Source: Tetramitus jugosus (lineage: Eukaryota > Heterolobosea > Eutetramitea > Acrasida > Vahlkampfiidae). From it: a stretch of DNA of 64,000 nt. The notes beneath the pieces are model-generated. The model ran no database searches and was not told the DNA's origin. It saw only the letters and a list, made by a program, of their open reading frames with translations. Positions 29,453 through 40,366 of the stretch are shown here, in pieces; the first letter of the stretch is position 1; each line of letters begins with the position of its first letter. The stretch spans positions 62,001 to 126,000 of the forward strand of contig OW569348.1 of NCBI GenBank assembly GCA_937625935.1, read 5' to 3'. The translations under genes were made by a program, and so were the position numbers.

Positions 29453-29872
29453 TTATCTCTTGCCCAGTCTCTTTCTCTCAGCTCTGGTGTCCTTGAGACG
29501 TTTTCTGTACTTGTGTCTCTTAATCTTCTTGTGTCGCTTTCTCTTGACACTGTCCATTTCGAGTGTTTCATTGTTTCTGGACGATTCTTCACCATCAATC
29601 AACAACGATGCCAATGCTTGATTCAAGCTTTGAACTTCTTCATTCAAATCAATGGAGGAGACTGAAGAAGGGGATGGCACAAAAAAGTTCTTCTTGTTGT
29701 TGTTCACGATCAGCGATTGGGATGATGGCATTTGAGCCAATGTCGTGTTTGTGTCGAATGTTGTGTGATGAGCAAAGCTACGGAATTGAGTGGATGCAAA
29801 CACGCATCCTCTCAACACTGAATAGTTCCTTTGTTGAAGTAGTGTTTTGCACGACGATGATAGTAGCATCAT
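29453..29872 (-). CDS. mS38: Mitochondrial small-subunit ribosomal protein mS38 (AURKAIP1/Cox24-like)
   Basis: This is a 139-residue protein with ATG 29870-29872. The N-terminus (MMLLSSSCKTLLQQRNYSVL, then RGCVFASTQFRSFAH) is a typical mitochondrial presequence: basic, Ser-rich and free of acidic residues. The middle is disordered. The C-terminal 32 residues carry the mS38 signature, DSVKRKRHKKIKRHKYRKR followed by LKDTRAERKRLGKR, a basic helix that threads into small-subunit rRNA. Similar short proteins are yeast Cox24 and human AURKAIP1. It converges on TMEM161 with 86 bp between stops. Confidence 0.78.
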   Translation of the reverse strand: MMLLSSSCKTLLQQRNYSVLRGCVFASTQFRSFAHHTTFDTNTTLAQMPSSQSLIVNNNKKNFFVPSPSSVSSIDLNEEVQSLNQALASLLIDGEESSRNNETLEMDSVKRKRHKKIKRHKYRKRLKDTRAERKRLGKR

Positions 29873-30342
29873 TTTCTATCGTTCAAAAAACCAAGAGCTA
29901 TGTTCGAATGAAGTGGGAAAAAAGAGTGATGAAAAATTTGTGTTTGTGTGTAAAGGAGAAATTTGTTTTTGCGCGTCGTGGAATTGCGAAAAGGTCATCG
30001 AAATGATTGAACCTGGTGAGGTAGTCATGGCAGGAGTTCGATGAGAGAACGCAAGATCAGGTGATGAACTGAAGTTTTTGGTGGAATGGATAGAATACAA
30101 TGATTGTGATCTAAGAACTTCTAGAAGAAGATTCCTCTGTGGTTCGGAAAGACTAAAACCTTGGTCAAATTTCTCCCAAGCCAGAATCAGCGGAATTTTT
30201 CAATTCGCATCAAATTCATCCCACCTGGTCATTCCCGCAGCGAGATATTGCCCAAGGACAACAATTCCCACAACAACAACGAGAAACACAAAGCAACACA
30301 TCGCCAAACACTATATCCTTCCTTTGAAGAACCAAACCAAAC
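29873..30342. other. Divergent intergenic region mS38 / phosphoribosyltransferase
   Basis: This 470-bp region contains only non-ATG-initiated open frames. TTTTTGCGCG at 29966-29975 is GC-core but not a proper E2F match. A/C-rich leader sequence occupies the last 80 bp. No gene is supported. Confidence 0.5.
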
Positions 30343-30930
30343 ATGACCGTCCAAAAGTACTACATCTCCTACAATTCTGTTCACAAGGTCTGCCAAAACG
30401 GAGCCTCTCGCATCATGCAAGACGGATTTCAACCCGATGTCATTCTGGCCATTGGTGGCGGAGGATTTGTTCCCGCCAGAATGTTGCGGACACATTTACG
30501 AGTAAACATGAAGGCAGTGTCATTGGAGCTATATGATGATAAGACGGATCAAATCAATGCTGATGGAGTCAAGACGATTCAATGGATCAACGAAAAGGAC
30601 GTTGTTGGAAAGAATGTTCTCATTGTTGATGAGATTGACGATACGAGAACAACCTTGTCTCATTGTGTGAGAGAAGTGCGAAAGATGAACCCAGGTAAGA
30701 TTGGAGTCTTTGTCTTGCACAACAAGAAGAAGGAGAAGAGAGAGTGTGGTCATTGGACGAACACTGGCTTTGAACAAGATCAAGTGGAAGCTAACGGTGA
30801 AGACATTCATAATATCGACTATTACAGTGCTGGAGAGGACATCAATGATGTGTGGATTGTATATCCATGGGAATCAACTGATATTGATCAGCATGAAGTG
30901 TTGTCTGCCTCAACAAGCAACAACAAATAA
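30343..30930 (+). CDS. Purine phosphoribosyltransferase, yeast Hpt1/Xpt1-like
   Basis: This is a 195-residue protein with ATG 30343. It has YYISYNSVHKVCQNGASRI at the start, ILAIGGGGFVPARMLRTHL, and the PRPP-binding loop VLIVDEIDDTRTT (residues 92-104). It ends near WIVYPWESTDIDQHEV. These match fungal Hpt1 (hypoxanthine-guanine) and Xpt1 (xanthine) salvage enzymes rather than the classic HGPRT family with its VEDIIDTG loop. The reaction joins a purine base to PRPP to give the nucleotide. Base preference cannot be read from sequence. The stop is inside AATAAA. Confidence 0.88.
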   Translation: MTVQKYYISYNSVHKVCQNGASRIMQDGFQPDVILAIGGGGFVPARMLRTHLRVNMKAVSLELYDDKTDQINADGVKTIQWINEKDVVGKNVLIVDEIDDTRTTLSHCVREVRKMNPGKIGVFVLHNKKKEKRECGHWTNTGFEQDQVEANGEDIHNIDYYSAGEDINDVWIVYPWESTDIDQHEVLSASTSNNK

Positions 30931-31071
30931 AAAACAAGCCCACCCAAAAGCTAAAAGTTTTCAAGGCCGCTCTCATTTCTCCTCCTTCAAAAAATTTATT
31001 TGGCTTCCGTCCAATCAAAAAGAAACCGAAAAAACACAAACTCTATTCTGATTGGAACCATCTGACCAACA

Positions 31072-32175
31072 ATGAGTTGCTGTTCCTGTTCATCAACAAC
31101 ACATCAAAGCTCTTGCAGCAGTAGTAGCAAGGGTAAAATTGATATTCATACCCATATTCTTCCTGAAACATGGCCCAATTTGCAAGAAATGTTTGGCTAT
31201 GGAGGTTTTGTTCAATTGGACCACAGCAGTAGTAGCAACACTTGCACAACGAATGACCCTCAACAGAAAAAGACTGCCAAAATGATAAAGGACGGTGTTT
31301 GCTTTAGAGAGATTGAATCCAATTGTTGGGATCCAAAGGTTCGAATCGAAGAAATGAGACAAACAGGAGTGACGATGCAAGTGTTGAGCACTGTTCCCGT
31401 CATGTTCAACTACTGGGCCAAACCAAAAGACACTCTCAAAATCTCTCAACTGCTCAATGATCACATCTCCACCGTGTGCCACTCACATGAAGAAGAGTTT
31501 GTTGGATTGGGCACAGTGCCCATGCAGGCACCAGAGCTCGCATGCAAGGAAATTAGAAGGTGCGTCGAAGAGTTGGGACTCAAGGGCATCCAGATCGGAA
31601 CTCACATCAATAAGCAGACATTGGACGATGAGAAATTGTTTCCCATTTTTGAAACGTGTGCAGAGTTGGGCTGCTCCGTGTTTGTTCATCCGTGGGACAT
31701 GATGGGCAAGGATCTAATGAAAAAATATTGGACACCGTGGTTGGTCGGTATGCCAGCAGAGACATCATTGGCCATGTGTAGTCTCATGATGGGTGGCGTC
31801 ATGGAAAAGTTGCCCAATTTGAAGCTCTGTTTTGCTCACGGAGGTGGTTCTTTTCCATTTACAGTGGGCAGAATTGATCATGGATACCAAGTGAGACCTG
31901 ATTTGTGTGCAGTGGATTGTCGTGTGAGTCCAAAGGACTTTATTGGAAAGTTCTGGGTTGACTCGTTGACACATGATCCATTGGCCATGGAATTCCTGAC
32001 AAGGGTCATTGGTGATGACCGAGTGATACTGGGAAGTGATTATCCTTTCCCATTGGGCGAGCACCACCCAGGAGCTCTGATTGAAGGAATGGACAATGTG
32101 TTCACTCAGGAACAAAAGGAGAAGATGCTTTATTACAATGCATTGGACTTTTTGGGCATGAACAATAAAAAGTAA
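31072..32175 (+). CDS. ACMSD: 2-amino-3-carboxymuconate-6-semialdehyde decarboxylase
   Basis: This is a 367-residue protein with ATG 31072. After a Cys/Ser-rich start, [16 protein letters not shown] gives the metal-binding HxH (His26, His28). Further family marks are [76 protein letters not shown] and [15 protein letters not shown] with the metal Asp. ACMSD diverts the kynurenine pathway away from quinolinate/NAD toward aminomuconate. Length fits animal ACMSD (~336) plus an N-terminal extension. The Cys-rich N-terminus (CCSCSS) is unusual. Confidence 0.93.
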   Translation: MSCCSCSSTTHQSSCSSSSKGKIDIHTHILPETWPNLQEMFGYGGFVQLDHSSSSNTCTTNDPQQKKTAKMIKDGVCFREIESNCWDPKVRIEEMRQTGVTMQVLSTVPVMFNYWAKPKDTLKISQLLNDHISTVCHSHEEEFVGLGTVPMQAPELACKEIRRCVEELGLKGIQIGTHINKQTLDDEKLFPIFETCAELGCSVFVHPWDMMGKDLMKKYWTPWLVGMPAETSLAMCSLMMGGVMEKLPNLKLCFAHGGGSFPFTVGRIDHGYQVRPDLCAVDCRVSPKDFIGKFWVDSLTHDPLAMEFLTRVIGDDRVILGSDYPFPLGEHHPGALIEGMDNVFTQEQKEKMLYYNALDFLGMNNKK

Positions 32176-32377
32176 CACTCTCCCATTGACGATGATTCAT
32201 TCAGGCCAATACAACTAAATTTGTCCTTTAAAGAATCGGTCCATTGTGATATACTGTATCGGTTTACGAGGATCGTTTTATTAATTGACCTCTTGAGCCG
32301 AACTGTATTTTCCGCTACTCCTACTAACAATTTCATTGTTCTTCCCCGAGTTACTCAAGAAACCAAGTTAACCAATC

Positions 32378-32854
32378 ATGAGCCAAAAGAAGACAGAATA
32401 CCAACAGAAAACTGAGAACAATATCAAGGAAGTGATAGGAGAAGCCCCTTATCTTATCGGAGGAACTATTGCTTGGTACACTTGTGGTGCTGACCTCGAC
32501 CAAACCGTCATGTTTGCTCTTACATGGGTTTACAACAGCAAAATAGAAGGATGTTTCAATATTAATGGAAGTAGGTACAGATTCAAGCTTGTGAGTTTCC
32601 CAGAGGTTCAAACAAAAGAATTTTGGATGATTGATCAACTCAATCACGTCATCTACATGAGCATGTCAATTGGTGAAGTAGTCTCGAAACTAGAGAGGCA
32701 CATTAGTAATGGTACACTGGACAAGGAACGATTACTTCAAGAGTGTGAGAAGTATGGAACATACTCTACTAAATTATTGCTACACCGGGTGGTGAGTGGC
32801 GCTAGTCTATCAAACGATTTTTATGATGAATATCGTCGATCGACCCTTCTATAA
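32378..32854 (+). CDS. Hypothetical protein, 158 aa
   Basis: ATG 32378 opens a non-repetitive frame of 158 residues. I recognise no family. The composition is of a small globular protein, with strands such as AWYTCGADLDQTVMFALTWV and RYRFKLVSFPEVQTKEFWMI, and a C-terminal helical part (EVVSKLERHISNGTLDKERL; CEKYGTYSTKLLLHRVVSG). No signal peptide or membrane segment is seen. It lies in tandem between ACMSD and the F-box/LRR gene. Confidence 0.6.
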   Translation: MSQKKTEYQQKTENNIKEVIGEAPYLIGGTIAWYTCGADLDQTVMFALTWVYNSKIEGCFNINGSRYRFKLVSFPEVQTKEFWMIDQLNHVIYMSMSIGEVVSKLERHISNGTLDKERLLQECEKYGTYSTKLLLHRVVSGASLSNDFYDEYRRSTLL

Positions 32855-33008
32855 GCCAAAGTTCATTCAGCTCTGAAACAAACACTTGTCAGTTAGTTTC
32901 ATCACAATAAAAAAAGATTGGTTGAGACATGGTGAGAAGTCAACCATCGGAGCAGAACTTCCAGTTTTTACAGAAATGCAGTGAGATGTCCAATCTCTCG
33001 TTCAAAAG

Positions 33009-36000
33009 ATGGACAAATCTCACTCATCAAAAGCCAACAACAAAACACAACAACAAACACTGACTCACAACAAAAACATGGAAACCAGTAGTTCCACCAC
33101 CACCAACACAACTAATGGCAACAACTCACGCACCACCTACAATCTCAGACAACGAAAACCCAAAAAAACAACGACTACAACAGCAAAAAGAACTGGCAGT
33201 ATTAGTAGAACAACAAGAACAGCATCTGCTGCTGCTGCTGGTGATGATGACTTCATTACGTACAAGGTGGATGGTGTGACTCATGTGATCCAAAGCACTG
33301 CCAGGCAACAACAGAAACACAAGAGTCAAACATTGACATCTCGACGTCATCCTGGAGTCGTGCACAGGCAGGTCAAGGGTGATGATGATGACGATGATGA
33401 TGATGATGATGTGAGTGATGCAGAATACAGGGAACCATTGTCCAAAAGGGCAAAACGCAAGCTAAAGAAGCAAAGTCAAGCTGAAGTATTGAATTTGTTG
33501 AAACCGTTGGACCAAGTGGATTTTACACCTTATTCTCAGAGTCATATGATTGATTGGGATGATTATTGTTGTGATGATAATGATCAAGTTGAGGGAAATA
33601 GAGTAGAAGAAGCTAACCATGTGGTTGATCATGGTGAAAATGATGGTGATTTTCAATCCTCATCATCCGACAAGGGAATCAAGTTGCATCAGATACCACC
33701 CGAACTATGGGAGATCATGTTCAGTTTTTGGAGCAATTATCAGGCAGATATGGTGAATTTAGTGCTAACGTCTCGTTCCATGAAAAATGCACTCATGTCA
33801 TGCGGTTCCATCTGGAGAAACATCAAATTGAGTGATTTTAGGGTGAAGAATGACCCCTATTGCATATTTTTGTTCTTTAACAACTTTGTTAGGGCATCTC
33901 AGGTGAGGAGTCTCGATATTTTAGCGTATAACATTGATAGAGATGATATAGAGCAATTGGTAGCGTTGATGCCCTATGTTACACGGTTTTCTGTAACGAA
34001 CAATCCACATTTCAGCGCAGCGGCATGTTCTTCTCTGGTAGGGTGGAGATATTTGGAGGAGGCTAGCTTTACTTCGGTGCCTATCACTCCTCAATCACTC
34101 AAAAAAATTGCAGACAGTTGTCCAAACTTTTCTTCTATTTCTTTGTTCGATTGCAAGAGGGTCAAGGATTCACATGCTCTTTCGGATTTCTTCTCCAAGG
34201 CGAAGAGTCTACGCAAATTGAAGTTTCGACATCCAAAATGGGTGACCGTGAAATTGGATAATGTATCTCAAGAGTTGACTGATCTTGAACTTCACATGAG
34301 AAATATGGATTTGGATCAAGTGATTCAGAAATTCCCAAGGTTAAGGTATGTCTATTGATCTATATTTGTGACACGAAGTTCATACTAATGATTATCTACT
34401 GACAGATATGCACAATTACTCGGGGGAAATGAAATGAGAGGCAGGCTGAATCATGATAACTTGGAGGTTTTGATCATAGATCGTCCCTTACGAAATGGGT
34501 CCATCAATTGTTCCAAGCTAAAGGAGTTACAAATGAGTGACTTTGATGACGCATGTATAAAGAAATTACCCGAGCTTGAGATTCTTAAGATATCTACTTC
34601 TGGGAACCAACGGCAAGTTGACACAATCTTACAGCAGTGCAAAAAGGTGAGTACTTCATTATTCTATGTTTAATTCAGCTGGACGAGCCATAACACATCA
34701 TCTTAGTTAAAAGAGCTACACTTTACATATCATTGGACAAACGAATCGTCATTAACAATTCGCAGCGATACTTTGGAATATTTTCGGGGAAGTGCCGGAA
34801 ACATTAAGATTGAATCAAATAGTATGAAGTCATTGGAGGTTTCACCCAGTTCAGTTTTGATTCTTGACTGTCCCAACCTCTCTCACTTAACACTGGGGAA
34901 ATACCCATCAAGTATGTCAATTAGTAGCTTAAAGTTAAAGGAGCTTGATGTGAGAGGAGCAATGTCTGTTGAACTAGATCTTCCGAATCTGATACGTTTG
35001 CATGTTTCGAACAGTGGAACCGTTAAGTTTGACGTTCGCGCAACGAAACTTAGAACAATGGATGTTGAAATCGCCCATGGACCCTATCCCTCCAAAGTTA
35101 AGGTGCCAGACGGAGTAGAGAGTTTGGAGACGTTGAACATTAGAGATACGCAACCGATAGAGCTTGCATCCTTACTCAATAATGTTAAGAGAATTTCTAA
35201 TTTGAATATCAGTGGATGTCATACAGTGAAAGGATTAGAGTGTTTGTCTAAGGTTGAACACCTCATGCTGGCTTCGATGATTTCGTTACCTGCGGCGATT
35301 ACTTCCTCTCTCAAAAGCTTGAGTGTCAATAGTTTACATCTCACCCTTGAAAATCCAAGCTATTTGGATGAAATATCGGCATGTGAGAATCTGGAATCTC
35401 TTTCAGTTATTGTGCATACAGAACATGGTTTGAAGAAGCCTCTCAATATTGGTAATGCGAAGTTGAAAGAGATGAACTTCGTTTCACGATCTCCAAATGC
35501 TTTTTACTTCGATTGTAAACAGTTAGAAGTGCTAAAGTTTGGAGCATCTGGAGACCCTTTACTTCCATCTCTCTTGAACAAGTGCGAGATTTCGCACTTA
35601 AAAGAACTAGAAATCGATATGAATGGGTGTGAGTTGCCATCTGATGGATTTGATATGCCATCGTTGACCCGACTGGAGGTAACAGGATCACAAGGGGCTA
35701 TGGTATTGACGCATCTGCCAATGTTAAAAACATTAGTAATGCGCCGCTGTCATAAGCTTTCAATTGACATGAAAAACGATGAAAGCAACATCTATAATGA
35801 AGCACTCACTGACATAGAGCTTTTCGAATGTGAGATGAATGAGGCTTCACATCTGCTATTCTCGTCTTCTTCAGTGAAGAACATCAGGGTTCGTGAGTGC
35901 ACACTCGGCGTTTGCCCCATCCTGCTTCACGACCTGCCATATTTCTCCAAGCTTTCAATTGAACTTTGTCACGCCAAACTACGATGCATTGGTAATGTGG

Positions 36001-36092
36001 CGCATTGTCATGATATTTTCTTTGAGACGCGCGAAAAACCAGTGGAAAACAACCAACCCAGAGGACGACGTCGCTATCGCTATCGCTATTAG
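33009..36092 (+). CDS. F-box/leucine-rich-repeat protein with basic disordered N-terminus
   Basis: There are three exons, 33009-34345, 34406-34646 and 34707-36092 (both introns 60 nt), giving 987 residues. Residues 1-225 are low-complexity with basic clusters (LRQRKPKK, KRAKRKLKKQ) and a ten-Asp run (33381-33410), suggesting nuclear localisation. An F-box-like motif follows at ~226-270: IKLHQIPPELWEIMFSFWS ... SIWRNIKLSDF. From ~290 to the end are irregular LRRs (LKELQMSDFDDACIKKLPEL; LKELDVRGAMSVELDLPNLI). The tail is RGRRRYRYRY. It is probably a Skp1-CUL1 substrate receptor; the F-box call is by pattern only. Confidence 0.75.
33381..33410 (+). repeat. GAT/GAC trinucleotide run coding Asp10
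   Basis: Ten consecutive Asp codons (nine GAT, one GAC) lie inside the F-box/LRR gene. It is a length-variable coding microsatellite. Confidence 0.8.
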
Positions 36093-36194
36093 ATTTCTTG
36101 ATTGGCGCCTCACGATTCTTTACTGTTAACGGTTTAATCCGCGATCATAACACCGCAGGTCATATTTGAGAGATCATATTGTACAATAAAGAGC

Positions 36195-38093
36195 ATGCAT
36201 TCATTGAAGAGGAAGAGTTCCTCACCTTCCATCTTGTCAGTTAATAATAACAAAAAAGAAGCGATCAGCTCAACAGGTTTACCAAGAACCCCTCCTCGTA
36301 ATTCGCGATCTACATTGAAAGGCACGAGCGAGTCACCTCTTCGACAGAGCAGATCGTTGGTCTCCAGTCCGAGTCATCGGGCAAGTGGTGCAGCAGGCAA
36401 GCATAGAGCTTCCTTTTCGAACTTGAAAGAAGTCATTTCAAGGAGCGAGGGAGTGAATGAAAACGAGGGACATATCCAAGAGGTACTTGAATCGAGGTTG
36501 TCCTCCATGATGAAGCTCAGAATGCAAATGGAACAACTAACAGATATGCAGAAAAGAGAAGAGAGCAATTACATGGATATGATGAAGGAGTTTATCAAGA
36601 AGAATTATGTTGATAGGTACATCCGTTTCATCCAACTGTGGTGATCATGTTTCACTTTCTAACCACTTGTTTTCAGGGATAAGAGAACATCGTCAGAATG
36701 GACATTAAAACAGAGAGTGGATGAACTAGAGAGGAAATTGAAAGAGGAAGTTGAGGAAAGAGTTCAGACACAGAAAATGTTCTCTACTTTTAGAGCCGAA
36801 GGCAGCTCCATCATACATCGACTAAGAGACTCACTGACGCGAATCTCCCAAAAGTATCGAGAAACAAGCGAACGACTCAATTCAACAGAGCACGAACTCG
36901 TCGAACAGAAACAAAAGAACGAGCAGCTTGGCCAATTGTATGGTGAAGCAGTCGAAACATTGAAGAGAAGTGCGAACTCCAGTGTTGCAAGCTCTGATCC
37001 ATCTGAGACAGAAAATTATCAGGATCAAATTGCATACATGAAACGATCATTGGGGAGAGCCAAGAGAGAGATTCGGAAACTAAGAGGTAATGAGAAGGGT
37101 CAAACAGATGGAGAAACAGAGGAGGACACTCATTGGGATTCAATGGAGGTTAACCGTTTAAAATCAAAGTTAAAAACAGAAAAAGAATTGAGAATGAAAA
37201 CAGAGAGAGGAGTGGAGGAGAAGTTTATGCAATTTCAATTGTTAGTGGAAGAAGAAGAAGAGGTAATAGAAGCTCTCAAAAAGAGGATTCAGGCTGTTGA
37301 ATCGGAAAATGACAAACTCAAACAACAAGTTCAAACATTACTCTCATCGAAAGAAAGAGAGGCAAGTTGTATAGCAGATGGAAATGATATTCCACAAGAG
37401 TTTGTTGATATTTATACAGAGTTGAAGAGCTTGCTCGATCCAGAAGACAATCAAAATCTTCAGGCTCCTCTTGATCAAAAAATTAATCCTTACGATAAAA
37501 TTAAGGCTCAGGACCGATTAATTAAACTCCTATTGGCCAAGTTGAAGGCAGAAGAGAAGGAGAGATTAACAACTGAGGAGCAAACTGCAAAGATGGTTGC
37601 CGAGGAAGAGAAAACAATATTCTTCCTTGAGAAAAAGATAAAGGATCTCGAAGATATTGTCACTCAGCAGAAAGAGGAGGCTGCAAAAGAAAGGTCGAAG
37701 CTGAATCGGTTGGTTGCCAGCGACAAATTAAAGTATTTTGAGTTGGTTGGGGACGAGGAGAGAATAAAGGCTCTGGATGAAGAACTTCAACGAATAACCC
37801 AAGACCTCAACGATGAGATTGCTGCCAATCCCCAGATAGATGACAGCATGGATAGAAGTGGTTGCGAGTTTAGGGTGGTCAAGAATAATGATTCAAGTTT
37901 GAGTGGATACGCCAATAATAGTCTTGATGAAAGCACCACCAACGATCTTGATGATAGTAAGTACGAAAGTGTTGATGCTGGAGGGATGACTGTTCTTGAC
38001 ACTACCAGTCCAATCGAGGAGTCCAATAGAAATAGTTTCGCAGAAAACACGGAGAATTGTGACTTACCATCGAGCTCTCAGTTTCTTTCATAA
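36195..38093 (+). CDS. Long coiled-coil protein of unknown family
   Basis: Exons are 36195-36616 and 36677-38093 (intron 60 nt, donor GTACAT), giving 612 residues. The N-terminal ~80 residues are basic and Ser/Pro-rich with SP/TP sites (LPRTPPRNSRSTLKG, SESPLRQSRS). From ~95 to ~540 the heptads are nearly continuous: VDELERKLKEEVEERVQTQK, RLNSTEHELVEQKQKNEQL, IKALDEELQRITQDLNDEI. The C-terminal ~75 residues are acidic, Ser/Asn-rich and probably disordered. It could be a cytoskeletal or centrosomal scaffold, which is inference from shape only. Confidence 0.7.
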
Positions 38094-38157
38094 TAAAAGT
38101 CAACCTGAGTCTTCTAGTTTTGGTTGCTCACAAACACAATTCACCAGAAACCAAACA

Positions 38158-40365
38158 ATGAGTAAATTCCAGAGAGCGAAGTCGGTCAGGATTCTACCTC
38201 CTACAGTCAAGTTCACATCCAAAACACTAGAAGAAAATTGGAAAACCATTCAGTGCGGACTTGAAGCGATTTATGAAGAGAAGAACTCAGAGATCAGTTA
38301 CGAACTTCTTCATCGGAGTACTTATCATTTGGTGATAGGAAAAAAAGGAAAAGTACTCTATGATAATCTCATGGAGAGTGTTACCAAGCAGGTACAGAGG
38401 ATGGCTTTGCCTTTGTTTCATCCAGACCCTTCCTATGTGGTGGGCACTGGGGATGATTTTTCTATCTTAACTACCTACTCCAAGTTCAAAACAAGTTCAC
38501 TTCTCCTCTCTACAGTGTTGAGTTACTTAAACAACTTCTTATCAATAGTAAACCACTGTACTGTGATCGAGGGAGCTCTACACTTGTTTCGAAAGGTAGT
38601 GATCGAAGCTGAACCTGGCGTGCGAATCAAGAGATACTTCCTGAATTCCTTGAACAAAGAGGGTTTAGCCTACGATAACGCCCTAGTTCAGCAAATCTCT
38701 TCGATGTTCACAGACTTGGGTTGTTACGACGAGATGGAAGACGATATTCTGAAGGTGAAAATTCAGAACTTTAGAGAAAGGAACCAAATTCATTTGTCTC
38801 GCCAGTACTTGAGGGAAGCAGCTCGTTTCTACCAGAATGAATTACGGAGAGATTTTTCATTCTTGAGGCTATCCACGATTGACAAATTGCATGCTTTATT
38901 TCGGCAAATCGTTGTGAAAGATCGACTGATCACTGATCAAGAGACCTGTTTCTCAATTCTACTTGAGATCATAGAAGAGAAAAAGTATGATGAATTAGAA
39001 AGATTCTACCCTTTGATATTCGATGATAAAGAATCATTAAGTTGTCTCTCGTCTCGACTTGGGGAGTACATCGTGCGAAGAGGGACAGAGTATGTTCTCG
39101 ACGAACATAATTTATCTGATCCGAACACTTTTATTCGGGGATTACTGGACTTCCGGAGAACACTTCAAGCAGTTAAATCGAGCTTTGGATATGAGTCTCT
39201 CATTGACAAGGCTATTGAATCCGCATTTGAGTTAATTGCTAACGGTGTAACACAGAGTCGAATAGGAGAAATGTTATCACTCTACGTTCATGGGTATCTC
39301 CTAAAATCAAAGGACATCATGGAAGGAATGGAGGCTTTATTTGATGAGGTGATGCTCATGTTTGAGTACCTGAGAGATAAGGATGTTTTTCAAGCTTATT
39401 ACAAACACCACCTATCGAAACGATTGCTCCATTCCGGGAAATCATCTGTCTTTTTTGAAGAAGCAGAAAGAAGCTTCATTGGGAAGATGAAAAGGAGGTG
39501 TGGATATGGATTCACTTCAAACTTAGAGGGTATGCTCAATGATGTTTCGATTAGTCAGAAATTAAACTCGAAATATCAAGAAGAGCAACAACATCAGGGA
39601 GATTCGCTCTATGTCAATGTGATTACCCTCTGCCATTGGCCTACATACCACAGGCATACTGTCCAGCTGAAATCTGACATGAAATCAATGTGCGAGAGAT
39701 TCGCAACATTCTATGAAACTCTTCATTCGGGGAAGCTGATCTGGAACTATCACCTAGGAGAGGGTGTTCTCATGGCCTACTTTGATTACTCCAAGCATGA
39801 ACTTTATGTCACAACGAGTCAGATGATACTTCTTCTACTGTTTAACGTCAAAACACAGTATTCAGTTGCTGAATTATGCTCAGAAACTGGTTACAACGAG
39901 AGTGTAGTAGAATCGAATATGAAGCAGTTAGTGAAGAAGAAACTTCTCATTGACAGGTCAGATAACTTTGTCTTGAATACAAAGTTTTCATCTCCTCGTA
40001 TGAAAGTCAAAATTGCTATGCTTCGAATGTCAACACAAACTACTACCAACAAGATTACGTCAAAGGTTGTACTTGAACGAAAACCTCTAATCGAATCAGC
40101 TATTGTGAGGTATGTACACAACAACTCTATCATTTTGTCATAGTGACCTTGATTCTCATGTAGTTTTCTCTGTCAATGTGCAAGGATAATGAAATCTCGA
40201 AAAACACTGAGGCATCATGAGTTAGTCCAGGAGACTATCAAACAATTGACCCCTAGGTACACACCATCATTGCCAGAGGTTAAGAAGAGGATAGATGAGT
40301 TGATTGCCCGAGAATACATGGAGAGAGATGAGCTAGACCGTAAGGTTTATAAGTACATTGCATAA
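38158..40365 (+). CDS. CUL3: Cullin-3-like scaffold of BTB ubiquitin ligases
   Basis: Exons are 38158-40109 and 40185-40365 (intron 75 nt), giving 710 residues. The N-terminus (SKTLEENWKTIQCGLEAIYE; ISYELLHRSTYHLVIGKKGK) matches the CUL3 SFEELYRNAYTMVLHKHG pattern. The cullin-homology region has YYKHHLSKRLL and MKRRCGYGFTSNLEGMLNDV. Intron removal restores the neddylation motif IVRIMKSRKTLRHHELVQET, and the end reads YKYIA. The protein is ~60 residues shorter than animal CUL3. The start ATG lies only 64 bp after the coiled-coil gene stop. Its stop codon is one base from the convergent GH47 stop. Confidence 0.9.
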
Positions 40366-40366
40366 A

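Noticed and set aside
29966-29975. TTTTTGCGCG as another E2F site
   Set aside because: It does not fit TTTSSCGC at the third core position.
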